DNA of 64,000 nucleotides, from contig CAYSEW010000011.1 of the NCBI GenBank assembly GCA_964430245.1, positions 17,829-81,828 on the forward strand, in the 5' to 3' direction. The notes beneath the pieces were generated by a model, which was given only the letters and a program-made list of their open reading frames with translations, was not told the DNA's origin and made no database searches. This document shows positions 26,524 through 34,228 of the stretch, piece after piece. The translations under genes were made by a program, and so were the position numbers. This DNA comes from CAYSEW01 sp964430245. GTDB lineage: Bacteria; Bacteroidota; Bacteroidia; Flavobacteriales_D; Parvicellaceae. Each line of letters begins with the position of its first letter. The first letter of the stretch is position 1.

Positions 26524-28030
26524 AACTAACTATTGAATTTCCAGTCATTTCTATTGGTTGATTAATCTTTAATAGCTGAAGAACTGTAGGGGCTATATCT
26601 GCTAGAATTCCATTTGAAACTTTTTCAACTTCCTTATTTATAATAATAACAGGGACTAGATTAACAGAGTGAGCAGTATGAGGGCTTCCATCTTCATTGT
26701 ACATTACATCTGCATTTCCATGATCTGCAATAATAATAAATGAATATCCTGATGCCATCCCTTTTTCAATTACTTCTTTCAAACAAGCGTCAACTGTTTC
26801 ACAAGCCTTGATGATTGCACTAGGCATTCCCGTATGGCCTACCATATCAGGATTTGCATAATTTAAACATATAAAAGCTGGGGCTTCTTTTTCAATATGA
26901 TTACAAACCTTATTTGTCACCTCAGGAGCACTCATTTCTGGCTGTAGGTCATAAGTAGCTACTTTTGGAGAATGAGCCATAATTCTATCTTCATTTATGA
27001 AAGCTTCTTCTCTCCCTCCATTAAAAAAATAGGTGACATGGGGATACTTTTCTGTTTCAGCAATTCTTAACTGTGTTAAATTGTTTTCACTTATCACCTC
27101 TCCGAGAGTGGCTTTAAGATTTAACTTATCATAAACAACATTTATTCCTTTAAAGGTTTTGTCGTAATTGGTCATCGTTACATAATGAAGAGGGGTTACT
27201 TTCATTTGAAATTCTGGCATATCTTCCTGAGTAAGTGCCATAGTAATCTCTCTACACCTGTCTGTTCTAAAATTAAAACAAATCACTACATCCCCTTCCT
27301 CAATATCCCCATCTACATTTAATATTTTTTTGGGGGTAATAAATTCATCAGTAACATTGTCAGAATAACTCTTTTCTATCGCTTTTATTGGAGATTCAAA
27401 TTCTTCTCCTTTACCGTGTACCAAAAGGTCATAGGCTTTTTTTATTCTCTCCCATCTCTTATCACGATCCATGGCGTAATACCTTCCTACAATACTGGCT
27501 ATCTGAATTTTAGAAGCAGCAATATAATCAGACAATTCATTGATATATGATAATCCTGTCTTAGGGTTACAATCCCTACCGTCAGTAAAAGCATGTATAA
27601 AGCAATTATCAATTTTACTATTTATAACTAAGTCACATAAAGCCTTCAAATGATTGAATGAAGAGTGTACTCCACCTTTAGAAACAAGGCCCATCAAATG
27701 AAGTTTTTTGTTCTTTTTACGAGCATATTCAACTGCATTAAGTAACTCCTTTTCCTTGAAAAAACTTTCATCCTCAATGGCATTGTCTATTTTTAATAGG
27801 TCTTGATATACTATTCTACCTGCGCCTATATTCATGTGCCCCACCTCAGAATTTCCCATTTGTCCTTTTGGAAGCCCTACTTTTTCACCATAGGTTACTA
27901 ATGTGGCATTAGGGTTCTCTTTCATAAGTCGATCAAAAAATGGTGTTTTCGCCATATAAACTCCATTAGAATCATCTTTTTTACCAATCCCCCATCCATC
28001 TAATATGATTAAAGCCACTTTTTCTGCCAT
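26516..28030 (-). CDS. gpmI: 2,3-bisphosphoglycerate-independent phosphoglycerate mutase
   Basis: Interconverts 3- and 2-phosphoglycerate using two Mn2+ ions. The 504-residue length is standard. Motifs are LILDGWGIG (Asp11), GQMGNSEVGHMNIGAGRIVYQ with the phospho-accepting Ser61, HAFTDGRDCNP, GRYYAMDRDKRW, NYANPDMVGHTG and IADHGNADVM. It follows the histidine kinase gene by ten bases, so both are probably on one transcript. Together with pyk this places two lower-glycolysis enzymes in the window. Confidence 0.97.
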   Translation of the reverse strand: MAEKVALIILDGWGIGKKDDSNGVYMAKTPFFDRLMKENPNATLVTYGEKVGLPKGQMGNSEVGHMNIGAGRIVYQDLLKIDNAIEDESFFKEKELLNAVEYARKKNKKLHLMGLVSKGGVHSSFNHLKALCDLVINSKIDNCFIHAFTDGRDCNPKTGLSYINELSDYIAASKIQIASIVGRYYAMDRDKRWERIKKAYDLLVHGKGEEFESPIKAIEKSYSDNVTDEFITPKKILNVDGDIEEGDVVICFNFRTDRCREITMALTQEDMPEFQMKVTPLHYVTMTNYDKTFKGINVVYDKLNLKATLGEVISENNLTQLRIAETEKYPHVTYFFNGGREEAFINEDRIMAHSPKVATYDLQPEMSAPEVTNKVCNHIEKEAPAFICLNYANPDMVGHTGMPSAIIKACETVDACLKEVIEKGMASGYSFIIIADHGNADVMYNEDGSPHTAHSVNLVPVIIINKEVEKVSNGILADIAPTVLQLLKINQPIEMTGNSIVSFI

Positions 28031-28040
28031 ATCAATCTAT

Positions 28041-28964
28041 CTAAAATTTAATCGTAAAAATACTACCCTTATTTTTATTGTTTTCTATCATTATCTCTCC
28101 CTTATGAAGGTTGATGATATTATCAACAAGATACAACCCCAAACCAGTACCTTTTGACGATCTTGTCTCTTCTTTGTCTAAGCGATAAAAAAGCTGAAAA
28201 ACCTTGTCTTTTTCATTGTCAGGTATCCCCGCCCCTTGATCACAAATAGACAATGTAACTTGATTATTTTTGTTTGTTGATGTCCATATAATATCTGAAC
28301 CAGTTTCAGAATATTTTTGAGCATTTTCAAATAAATTCTGTATAACAGATGTGAAATAAAATAGGTCCACTTTTACATTTATTTGGTTATCAATATTATT
28401 TATAAATTGATGTGTGTTTGGAAAATCCTCACAAATTCCTTGAACAAGGTCATAAGCGTTAACTTCTTTAATTTCTAATTTAAGATCATCCTCAGCTACT
28501 TGACTGGTCATCAAAATATTCTCTACTAGTTTTTGAAGTCTTTCCTGATCCTGAATTACTTTTTGCAAAATTTCTTTCTTTTTTTCTTCTGGTAATTCTC
28601 TACTCAATAGTGTTTCAAGAAATAATTTACTAGAAGCAATTGGTGTTTTTAATTCATGGGTAACTGAAAGTGTGAAGTTTTTTTGCCTTCTAGAAAGCTT
28701 AAGTTCCTTTTTGTAAGATCTGATTACATAAATAACACCTATTCCAATAATAATAAAGAATACTAGCGCCTCTCCTGCTATCATTAATACCCTTCTCTGA
28801 ATATATACCTGATCGTTATTTAGCTTTTGAGTTAAGCTTATAATGTGGTATCCCCACCACAAAAATTGAAGAAATATATATCCAATAAGAATATAAAAAA
28901 TATATAATGGCCTGCTATTATCTCTTGGATTTAAACTCAAAACAGAACAAAAATAATGAATCAA
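28041..28964 (-). CDS. sensor histidine kinase (orphan)
   Basis: This 307-residue inner-membrane kinase has two membrane helices (about residues 20-40 and 62-82) with a very short periplasmic loop, an H-box SVTHELKTPIASSK (His103), and an ATPase domain with NLFENAQKYS (N), DQGAGIP (G1) and GTGLGLYLVDNI (G2). It has no separate sensor domain, and no response regulator is adjacent. The start is uncertain: an ATG at 28964 has a TATTTTTG box just inside it, and a TTG at 28940 also fits. It precedes gpmI. Confidence 0.9.
   Translation of the reverse strand: MIHYFCSVLSLNPRDNSRPLYIFYILIGYIFLQFLWWGYHIISLTQKLNNDQVYIQRRVLMIAGEALVFFIIIGIGVIYVIRSYKKELKLSRRQKNFTLSVTHELKTPIASSKLFLETLLSRELPEEKKKEILQKVIQDQERLQKLVENILMTSQVAEDDLKLEIKEVNAYDLVQGICEDFPNTHQFINNIDNQINVKVDLFYFTSVIQNLFENAQKYSETGSDIIWTSTNKNNQVTLSICDQGAGIPDNEKDKVFQLFYRLDKEETRSSKGTGLGLYLVDNIINLHKGEIMIENNKNKGSIFTIKF
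28948..28955 (-). promoter_or_regulatory. possible -7 element TATTTTTG inside the kinase 5' end
   Basis: Plus strand CAAAAATA matches TAnnTTTG on the minus strand. It lies downstream of the ATG at 28964; if real, translation would begin at the TTG at 28940, seven bases farther on. Confidence 0.25.
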
Positions 28965-29067
28965 TATTTCTTTTCCACTACTTTAAATATGTTGTTAAAA
29001 TATATTCCTATTATCTAGAAATTAAAAACTAATAAATTGTAGCTTAGATATTTAAATATTTTCAAAA

Positions 29068-30312
29068 ATGTTAAAACCCATTTTATATAATTGTTTTTTC
29101 TTATGCTTCTCTATCTCAATAACTGCTCAGGAGAAAAACGTACTTTTTCTAGGAAATAGCTATACCTATTACAATCAACTTCCTCAATTGCTTAACAATA
29201 TTGCTACATCATTGGGTGATTCTGTATATTATGATTCTAATACGCCTGGTGGTTATACTTTTCAAGGACATAGTACTAACGCTACAAGTCTTTCTAAAAT
29301 AGCTTTTGGCAATTGGGACTATGTTTTCTTACAGGAGCAATCTCAAATTCCCTCGTTCCCTCTTTCTCAAGTGGCTACTGATTGTTATCCTTACGCTAGT
29401 ATTTTGGTTGACTCTATCCTTTCATCCAGCCCATGCGCTGAACCTGTTTTTTTTATGACTTGGGGTAGAGAAAATGGAGATCAGTCTAATTGTGCTAATT
29501 ATCCTCCGCTATGCACCTATGATGGCATGCAAGCACGACTTAGAGAAAGCTATCTTCAATTGAGTATAGATAACAATTGTACAGTAAGCCCTGTAGGTGC
29601 TGCCTGGAAATATGTTAGAGATCAATATCCATCAATAGGACTTTACACCAATGACGGTAGCCATCCCAGTATTTATGGTAGTTATTTAGCTGCCTGTGTT
29701 CACTATGCTACTATCTTTAGAAAAACTCCTGTCGGCTCTCAATATTTCTCTAATATAAGTGCAAGTGATGCAGCAATACTTCAACAAGCAGCTGAATTAA
29801 TTGTAATAGACAGTTTGTCTAACTGGAGAATTGGAGCCAATGATGTTGTGTCAAACTTTTCCTATTGGGTCGTTGGCCCTGAAGTAGATTTTTCCTTTAC
29901 AGGTCAGAATGCCGATAGTGTTTTCTGGGATTTTGGAGATGGTAATGCATACAATATAAATTCTCCATTGCATGCTTATGTCTATCAAACTGATAGTAAT
30001 TACACAGTAACCGCTATTGCTTATAATAATTGTGATTCAGATACTGCCTCACAAACAATATCTATAATTGGAACTAATTTAACAGAAAACAATATTCAAT
30101 TTTCTTTCGTTCAATTTGGAAACAACTTAGAACTAACTTTTGAAAACCCTGAAAAAAGAGTCATTTCATTAGTTGACATAAATGGTAAATTACTTCATCA
30201 TGAATCAACGAAACAAACATCAGTTTCGATCAATCTCCCAAAAAACAATATTTGTTTTTTAACTGTTGCCGAAAAAAGAGGTGCTAAAACAATAAAGATC
30301 CTCATTCAGTAA
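29068..30312 (+). CDS. secreted SGNH-hydrolase-like protein with PKD and T9SS sorting domains
   Basis: This 414-residue protein has a signal peptide (FSISITAQ), an SGNH/DUF4886-like hydrolase domain, a PKD domain (about residues 270-335) and a type A T9SS C-terminal domain. The hydrolase shows LFLGNSYTYYNQLP with candidate nucleophile Ser31 and the closing DGSHPSIYGSYLAA with Asp and His. The PKD domain reads FSFTGQNADSVFWDFGDG. Such enzymes are usually esterases acting on acylated carbohydrates; the substrate is unknown. It stands as a single gene, divergent from the kinase. Confidence 0.88.
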   Translation: MLKPILYNCFFLCFSISITAQEKNVLFLGNSYTYYNQLPQLLNNIATSLGDSVYYDSNTPGGYTFQGHSTNATSLSKIAFGNWDYVFLQEQSQIPSFPLSQVATDCYPYASILVDSILSSSPCAEPVFFMTWGRENGDQSNCANYPPLCTYDGMQARLRESYLQLSIDNNCTVSPVGAAWKYVRDQYPSIGLYTNDGSHPSIYGSYLAACVHYATIFRKTPVGSQYFSNISASDAAILQQAAELIVIDSLSNWRIGANDVVSNFSYWVVGPEVDFSFTGQNADSVFWDFGDGNAYNINSPLHAYVYQTDSNYTVTAIAYNNCDSDTASQTISIIGTNLTENNIQFSFVQFGNNLELTFENPEKRVISLVDINGKLLHHESTKQTSVSINLPKNNICFLTVAEKRGAKTIKILIQ

Positions 30313-30378
30313 TTTAAGGTCTCACTATTTTTAATTTTACTGTAATTTTCATAAATTTCAATCAAATAATATCATATA

Positions 30379-30747
30379 ATGAAAAAAACATTAATACTAT
30401 TTGGAATTTTTACCCTATTTCTTAATTCATGTGGAAGTAAAGCTGCTAATCTAGATGTTAACGACCTAGAAGATCCTTGTGATTTTGTTGAGGCTTATAT
30501 TGATAATCTTGAAGCTCAAATAAAGCTCCTAGAAAAAAATGAAGGCCTTGATGAGTATGAATGGAAAAAAAAGGACAAAAAGAATTTTAAAAAATTAAAA
30601 AGGTTAAATAAAAAAATTGGGAAACAACAGCAAGAGATTATTGAGGATGACTATGATGATGATTATCAAGATTTTTATGATGAATTAGAGGATTGTGATG
30701 ATTTTGATGACATCGAAGATTTACAAGATGATCTTCGGTCTTTTTAA
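30379..30747 (+). CDS. acidic lipoprotein, paralogue 1
   Basis: This 122-residue protein has a lipoprotein signal (FLNSC, Cys18), then VNDLEDPCDFVEA, a strongly basic/acidic helix (EWKKKDKKNFKKLKRLNKK) and a very acidic C-terminus (DDYDDDYQDFYDELEDCDDFDD). It is a clear paralogue of the next gene, sharing LDVxDLEDPCDFVEA, the charged helix and a second Cys (EDCD), but lacks the long tail. A candidate -7 box (TAAATTTC, one mismatch) lies at 30352-30359. Function unknown; the acid clusters could bind Ca2+ or other cations. Confidence 0.7.
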   Translation: MKKTLILFGIFTLFLNSCGSKAANLDVNDLEDPCDFVEAYIDNLEAQIKLLEKNEGLDEYEWKKKDKKNFKKLKRLNKKIGKQQQEIIEDDYDDDYQDFYDELEDCDDFDDIEDLQDDLRSF

Positions 30748-30765
30748 AAAATTAAATACTGTACT

Positions 30766-31500
30766 ATGAAAAAACTAATATACTTATTTTCGATAATTAC
30801 TCTATTTATATCTTCTTGTGGGAATGACCCTACTGAACTTGATGTAAAAGACCTTGAAGATCCTTGTGATTTTGTAGAAGCACTTGCCGATAATTACAAA
30901 GCTCAGATAAATCTTTACGAAGATAACGAAGACGACTACATTGATGAATGGAGTAAAAAAGATCGGAAAAAGTTAAAAAAATTACAAAAGCTTGTTCGTA
31001 AAATCCACAAAAGATCTGAGAAAATAATAGAAGATGATTTTGATGAGGATGAGGACGACTTTGAAGACGAAATAGAAGATTGTGATGGTTGGGATGACTT
31101 TGAAGAACTTCAGGATGAATTATCAGATTTAGAGAGTGGTTCAAATAATGATATTTGTGATTGTGTAGAAGATGCAATTAAAACTGAAGATATTGAGAAG
31201 ATCATGGATTGCTTTCCTAAAGGAATGTCTGAAGATGAAGCTGAAAGGCTTTATATGGAAGAGTGTGAGGGTAGAGGAGAGCGTGATGAATACGATTATG
31301 ATGAAGGAGCGTCACATTATGAATCGTGTGGAGGTGCTGTAGAAGAGGCAGCCGTCCCTTCCTGTGGAGGTTGTGGTGAAGCAACTGAAGATGCAGCAGA
31401 AGCTTGTGGTGGTTGTGGAGATGCAGAAGGATGTGGAGATGCTTGTGGGGAAGATGCTTGTGGAGAAGATGCTTGTGGAGGATGTGGTAAAGATTGGTAA
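30766..31500 (+). CDS. acidic lipoprotein with Cys/Gly-rich tail, paralogue 2
   Basis: This 244-residue protein has a lipoprotein signal (FISSC, Cys18) and the paralogous region LDVKDLEDPCDFVEA with charged helix and EDCDGWDDF. A middle part (CDCVEDAIKTEDIEKIMDCFPKGMSEDEAERL) looks like a small helical domain. The last 59 residues hold ten cysteines in CGGCG, GCGDAC and EDACGEDACGG units. The tail is encoded partly by a 15-base tandem repeat. Possible roles are metal binding or disulfide cross-linking at the cell surface; none is proven. It ends before a strong terminator. Confidence 0.75.
   Translation: MKKLIYLFSIITLFISSCGNDPTELDVKDLEDPCDFVEALADNYKAQINLYEDNEDDYIDEWSKKDRKKLKKLQKLVRKIHKRSEKIIEDDFDEDEDDFEDEIEDCDGWDDFEELQDELSDLESGSNNDICDCVEDAIKTEDIEKIMDCFPKGMSEDEAERLYMEECEGRGERDEYDYDEGASHYESCGGAVEEAAVPSCGGCGEATEDAAEACGGCGDAEGCGDACGEDACGEDACGGCGKDW
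31438..31482 (+). repeat. 15-bp tandem repeat, three copies
   Basis: GATGCTTGTGGGGAA, GATGCTTGTGGAGAA and GATGCTTGTGGAGGA occur head to tail in frame, encoding DACGE, DACGE, DACGG in the cysteine-rich tail. Copy number could vary between strains. Confidence 0.8.
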
Positions 31501-31521
31501 GTAATTGAATTAATAATATCT

Positions 31522-31553
31522 AAAAAAGGGAGTGAAAATTCACTCCCTTTTTT
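31522..31553. terminator. bidirectional intrinsic terminator
   Basis: A perfect hairpin with stem GGGAGTGAA (31528-31536), loop AA and arm TTCACTCCC (31539-31547), flanked by A6 upstream and T6 downstream. It ends the plus-strand lipoprotein gene and, read from the other strand, the tRNA-Phe gene. Confidence 0.9.
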
Positions 31554-31556
31554 ATG

Positions 31557-31629
31557 TGGTGCCTCCAGGAATCGAACCAGGGACACATGGATTTTCAGTC
31601 CATTGCTCTACCAACTGAGCTAAGGCACC
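31557..31629 (-). tRNA. tRNA-Phe (anticodon GAA)
   Basis: The minus strand folds into a standard cloverleaf of 73 bases: acceptor GGTGCCT/AGGCACC, D-arm GCTC-AGTTGGTA-GAGC, anticodon arm ATGGA-CTGAAAA-TCCAT with anticodon GAA, variable loop GTGTC and T-loop TTCGATT. The T-stem has one U-U mismatch at its third pair. CCA is not encoded after the discriminator A. The gene is divergent from pheT, the beta subunit of its own synthetase. Confidence 0.95.
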
Positions 31630-31643
31630 ATCATTTTGGTCGG

Positions 31644-31651
31644 CAAATATA
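31644..31651 (-). promoter_or_regulatory. -7 element TATATTTG of tRNA-Phe
   Basis: Plus strand CAAATATA; exact TAnnTTTG match on the minus strand, 14 bases upstream of the mature tRNA 5' end. Confidence 0.55.
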
Positions 31652-31757
31652 AAAATATTTTATCTCCATTGTTAGTCTTGAGCCATGATTATTGCAGCTA
31701 TCAAGCATAAATATTAGAAAAACGATGTTTTTCCATCTGATAAGTCCATAAAACCCT

Positions 31758-31765
31758 TAAGTTTG
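31758..31765 (+). promoter_or_regulatory. -7 element TAAGTTTG of pheT
   Basis: Exact TAnnTTTG match, 28 bases before the pheT ATG at 31794. It shares a 164-base divergent region with the tRNA-Phe promoter. Confidence 0.5.
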
Positions 31766-31793
31766 CATCTACTATATTTCAGACAAGTTAACC

Positions 31794-34226
31794 ATGAATA
31801 TCTCTTACAATTGGCTTAAAACAATTTTACCACTAGATCTTTCTCCTGAAATTGTAGCGGATATATTAACAGACATTGGATTAGAAGTTGAGAAAACATC
31901 CAGTTACTGTAATATACCTGGTGGGCTAAAAGACCTAATTGTTGGAGAAATTGTTTCAAAAGAAAAACATCCTAATGCAGATAGACTATCTATTACACAG
32001 GTAAATACAGGTAATAAGCAGCACCAAATAATATGTGGAGCCCCTAATGTAATTACTGGACAAAAAGTGGTAATTGCTCTGCCTGGAACTATTATCTATC
32101 CATTAAAAGGTGATCCTTTTAAAATAAATAAAACCAAGATCCGTGGCGAAGAATCTTTTGGAATGATCTGTGCTGAAGATGAAATTGGACTTGGGGATGA
32201 CCACGATGGAATTTTAGTTTTAGATAAAAATGTAAAAGTTGGTTCTTCAGTTAAAGAACTATATGATATTGTAGAAGACACCATTTTTGAAATTGGTTTA
32301 ACCCCTAACAGGGCTGATTCAATGGGACACTATGGAGTGGCAAGAGACCTACTAGCTGCATTAAAATATAGGTGTCTTGTTCCTATAGAAACAACACTCA
32401 CTCACAATATCAATAAAATAGAAGAAGGTAACTCAATTAATATTGATATTAGTATTGAAAATAAAAAATCTTGTCCTAGATATGCTGGTGTTGTCATTAA
32501 TAATATAACTGTTAATGAAAGTCCATTTTGGCTTAAAAATAAACTTGAAGCGATTGGGCTTAAGCCCATCAATAATATTGTTGATGTCACAAATTATATT
32601 CTCCATGAGCTTGGTCAACCATTACATGCTTTTGACTTAGCCGAAGTCAGTGGCAATAAAATAATTATTCAGAATCTTAAAAAAGGAACTGAATTTGTCA
32701 CATTAGATGAAGAAAAAAGAATCCTAAGTGAAGATGACCTAATGATCTGTAATGAAAATGAAGGCATGTGTATCGCTGGAGTTTTTGGTGGCTTAAAATC
32801 TGGCGTTACAGAAAAAACAAATTCAGTATTTATAGAAAGTGCCTATTTTGACCCATTTAGTATACGTAAGTCTGCTAAAAGACATGGGCTAAACACAGAT
32901 GCTTCTTTCCGATTTGAAAGAGGTGTCGATCCAAACATGATACTTCCTGCCTTACAAAAAGCAGTAGAATTGATTATTCAGGTAGCTGGAGGAAACGCAG
33001 CTTCCCCTATCTACGACCTATACCCTTCTCCTATTGAAGATTTCGTATTTAATGTGTCTCCTGAAAAAATAAACCAACTTTGTGGAATTAATTTAAGCGC
33101 TTCTAAAATGATTGAGATTCTAGAATTGCTTGAAATCAAAATATTAGAAACTAAGGATAATTTATTAAAGCTTCAAGTTCCATCTTATAGGGTTGACGTT
33201 CAAAGAGAAGCAGATATTGCAGAAGAAATTTTAAGAATTCATGGGTTTAATGAAGTTCCAGTTCCTGAAAAAATAAATAGCTCTCTACAGCATCTTTATG
33301 CTAACAAAGATTACAGAATTAAAAATAAGATCAGTGATCAGCTGGTTTCATTAGGGTTAAACGAAATTTTATCCAACTCCTTAACTAAAAGGGATTATGT
33401 GAACTCTATTCAACCTAATATATTAAAGGATAGTGAGCATGTAGAATTATTAAACCCCCTTAGTTCCGACACTAATGTTCTTAGGCAATCATTACTATTC
33501 AATGCATTAGAAGTTATTCATTATAATCAGAATAACGGCAAGCCTAATGTTCATGTTTTCGAATTTGGAAAAGTCTATAAATCAAAGAAGAAATTAATAG
33601 AAGAAGAACATTTAATTATTGCTTTAAGCGGATTGCAAAATGAAGAGCATTGGTACAATTCTAAAACAGCAGTTTCTTTTTATCAATTAAAAGGGATCGT
33701 CAACTCATTACTATCCACTTTTGGTTTTGATAGTACTATTGATTACCAGCCCATAAAAAATGATTTATTTAATGAAGGGCTAGGCATCTATTTAAACAAT
33801 GAACATATCGGAAACATAGGCTGTCCATCAAATAAAACCCTAAAAATAATTGACTTAAAAAGTGATGTTTATGTAGCAGAGCTATTCGTAGAGAAAATTT
33901 TAGCGTTTTCTAAATCTATCTCTGTTACTTTTTCTCCTATTAATAAATACCCAAAAGTGTATAGAGATCTTTCATTACTTATCAATGATGATGTGAGCTT
34001 TAGAGCATTAAAAGATACTGCTTACAAGGCTGGTTCTTCTATTTTAAAAGATGTTCATTTATTTGATATTTATAAAGGTAAGAATTTAGAAAAGGGTAAG
34101 AAGTCTTATGCACTAAGGTTTGAACTTCACAATGACTCAAAAACATTAAATGAAAAAGAAATTGATGGCACAATGAAGAGGATCCAGAAAAAATTAATTA
34201 CTGCATTTAATGCTGAACTTCGATAG
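31794..34226 (+). CDS. pheT: phenylalanyl-tRNA synthetase beta subunit
   Basis: Partner of PheS in charging tRNA-Phe; it carries tRNA-binding and editing domains. The 810 residues show an N-terminal MNISYNWLKTIL, an OB-fold tRNA-binding domain (about residues 40-150), B3/4 editing domain, B5 DNA-binding-like domain, catalytic-like core, and a C-terminal FDX-ACB domain (YPKVYRDLSLLINDDVSF to the end). Length is normal. It has its own promoter, is divergent from tRNA-Phe, and its stop is followed after two bases by the acyltransferase gene. Confidence 0.97.
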   Translation: MNISYNWLKTILPLDLSPEIVADILTDIGLEVEKTSSYCNIPGGLKDLIVGEIVSKEKHPNADRLSITQVNTGNKQHQIICGAPNVITGQKVVIALPGTIIYPLKGDPFKINKTKIRGEESFGMICAEDEIGLGDDHDGILVLDKNVKVGSSVKELYDIVEDTIFEIGLTPNRADSMGHYGVARDLLAALKYRCLVPIETTLTHNINKIEEGNSINIDISIENKKSCPRYAGVVINNITVNESPFWLKNKLEAIGLKPINNIVDVTNYILHELGQPLHAFDLAEVSGNKIIIQNLKKGTEFVTLDEEKRILSEDDLMICNENEGMCIAGVFGGLKSGVTEKTNSVFIESAYFDPFSIRKSAKRHGLNTDASFRFERGVDPNMILPALQKAVELIIQVAGGNAASPIYDLYPSPIEDFVFNVSPEKINQLCGINLSASKMIEILELLEIKILETKDNLLKLQVPSYRVDVQREADIAEEILRIHGFNEVPVPEKINSSLQHLYANKDYRIKNKISDQLVSLGLNEILSNSLTKRDYVNSIQPNILKDSEHVELLNPLSSDTNVLRQSLLFNALEVIHYNQNNGKPNVHVFEFGKVYKSKKKLIEEEHLIIALSGLQNEEHWYNSKTAVSFYQLKGIVNSLLSTFGFDSTIDYQPIKNDLFNEGLGIYLNNEHIGNIGCPSNKTLKIIDLKSDVYVAELFVEKILAFSKSISVTFSPINKYPKVYRDLSLLINDDVSFRALKDTAYKAGSSILKDVHLFDIYKGKNLEKGKKSYALRFELHNDSKTLNEKEIDGTMKRIQKKLITAFNAELR

Positions 34227-34228
34227 CT

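Noticed and set aside
30830..31177. Long open frame on the minus strand opposite the acidic lipoprotein
   Set aside because: It arises because Asp/Glu codons read backwards give few stops; the His/Leu/Asn-rich product looks artificial and the plus-strand protein has a signal peptide and a paralogue.
31317..31586. Pro/Ala/Ser-rich frame on the minus strand over the Cys-rich tail and tRNA
   Set aside because: It is the antisense of a tandem repeat and runs through the tRNA and the terminator.
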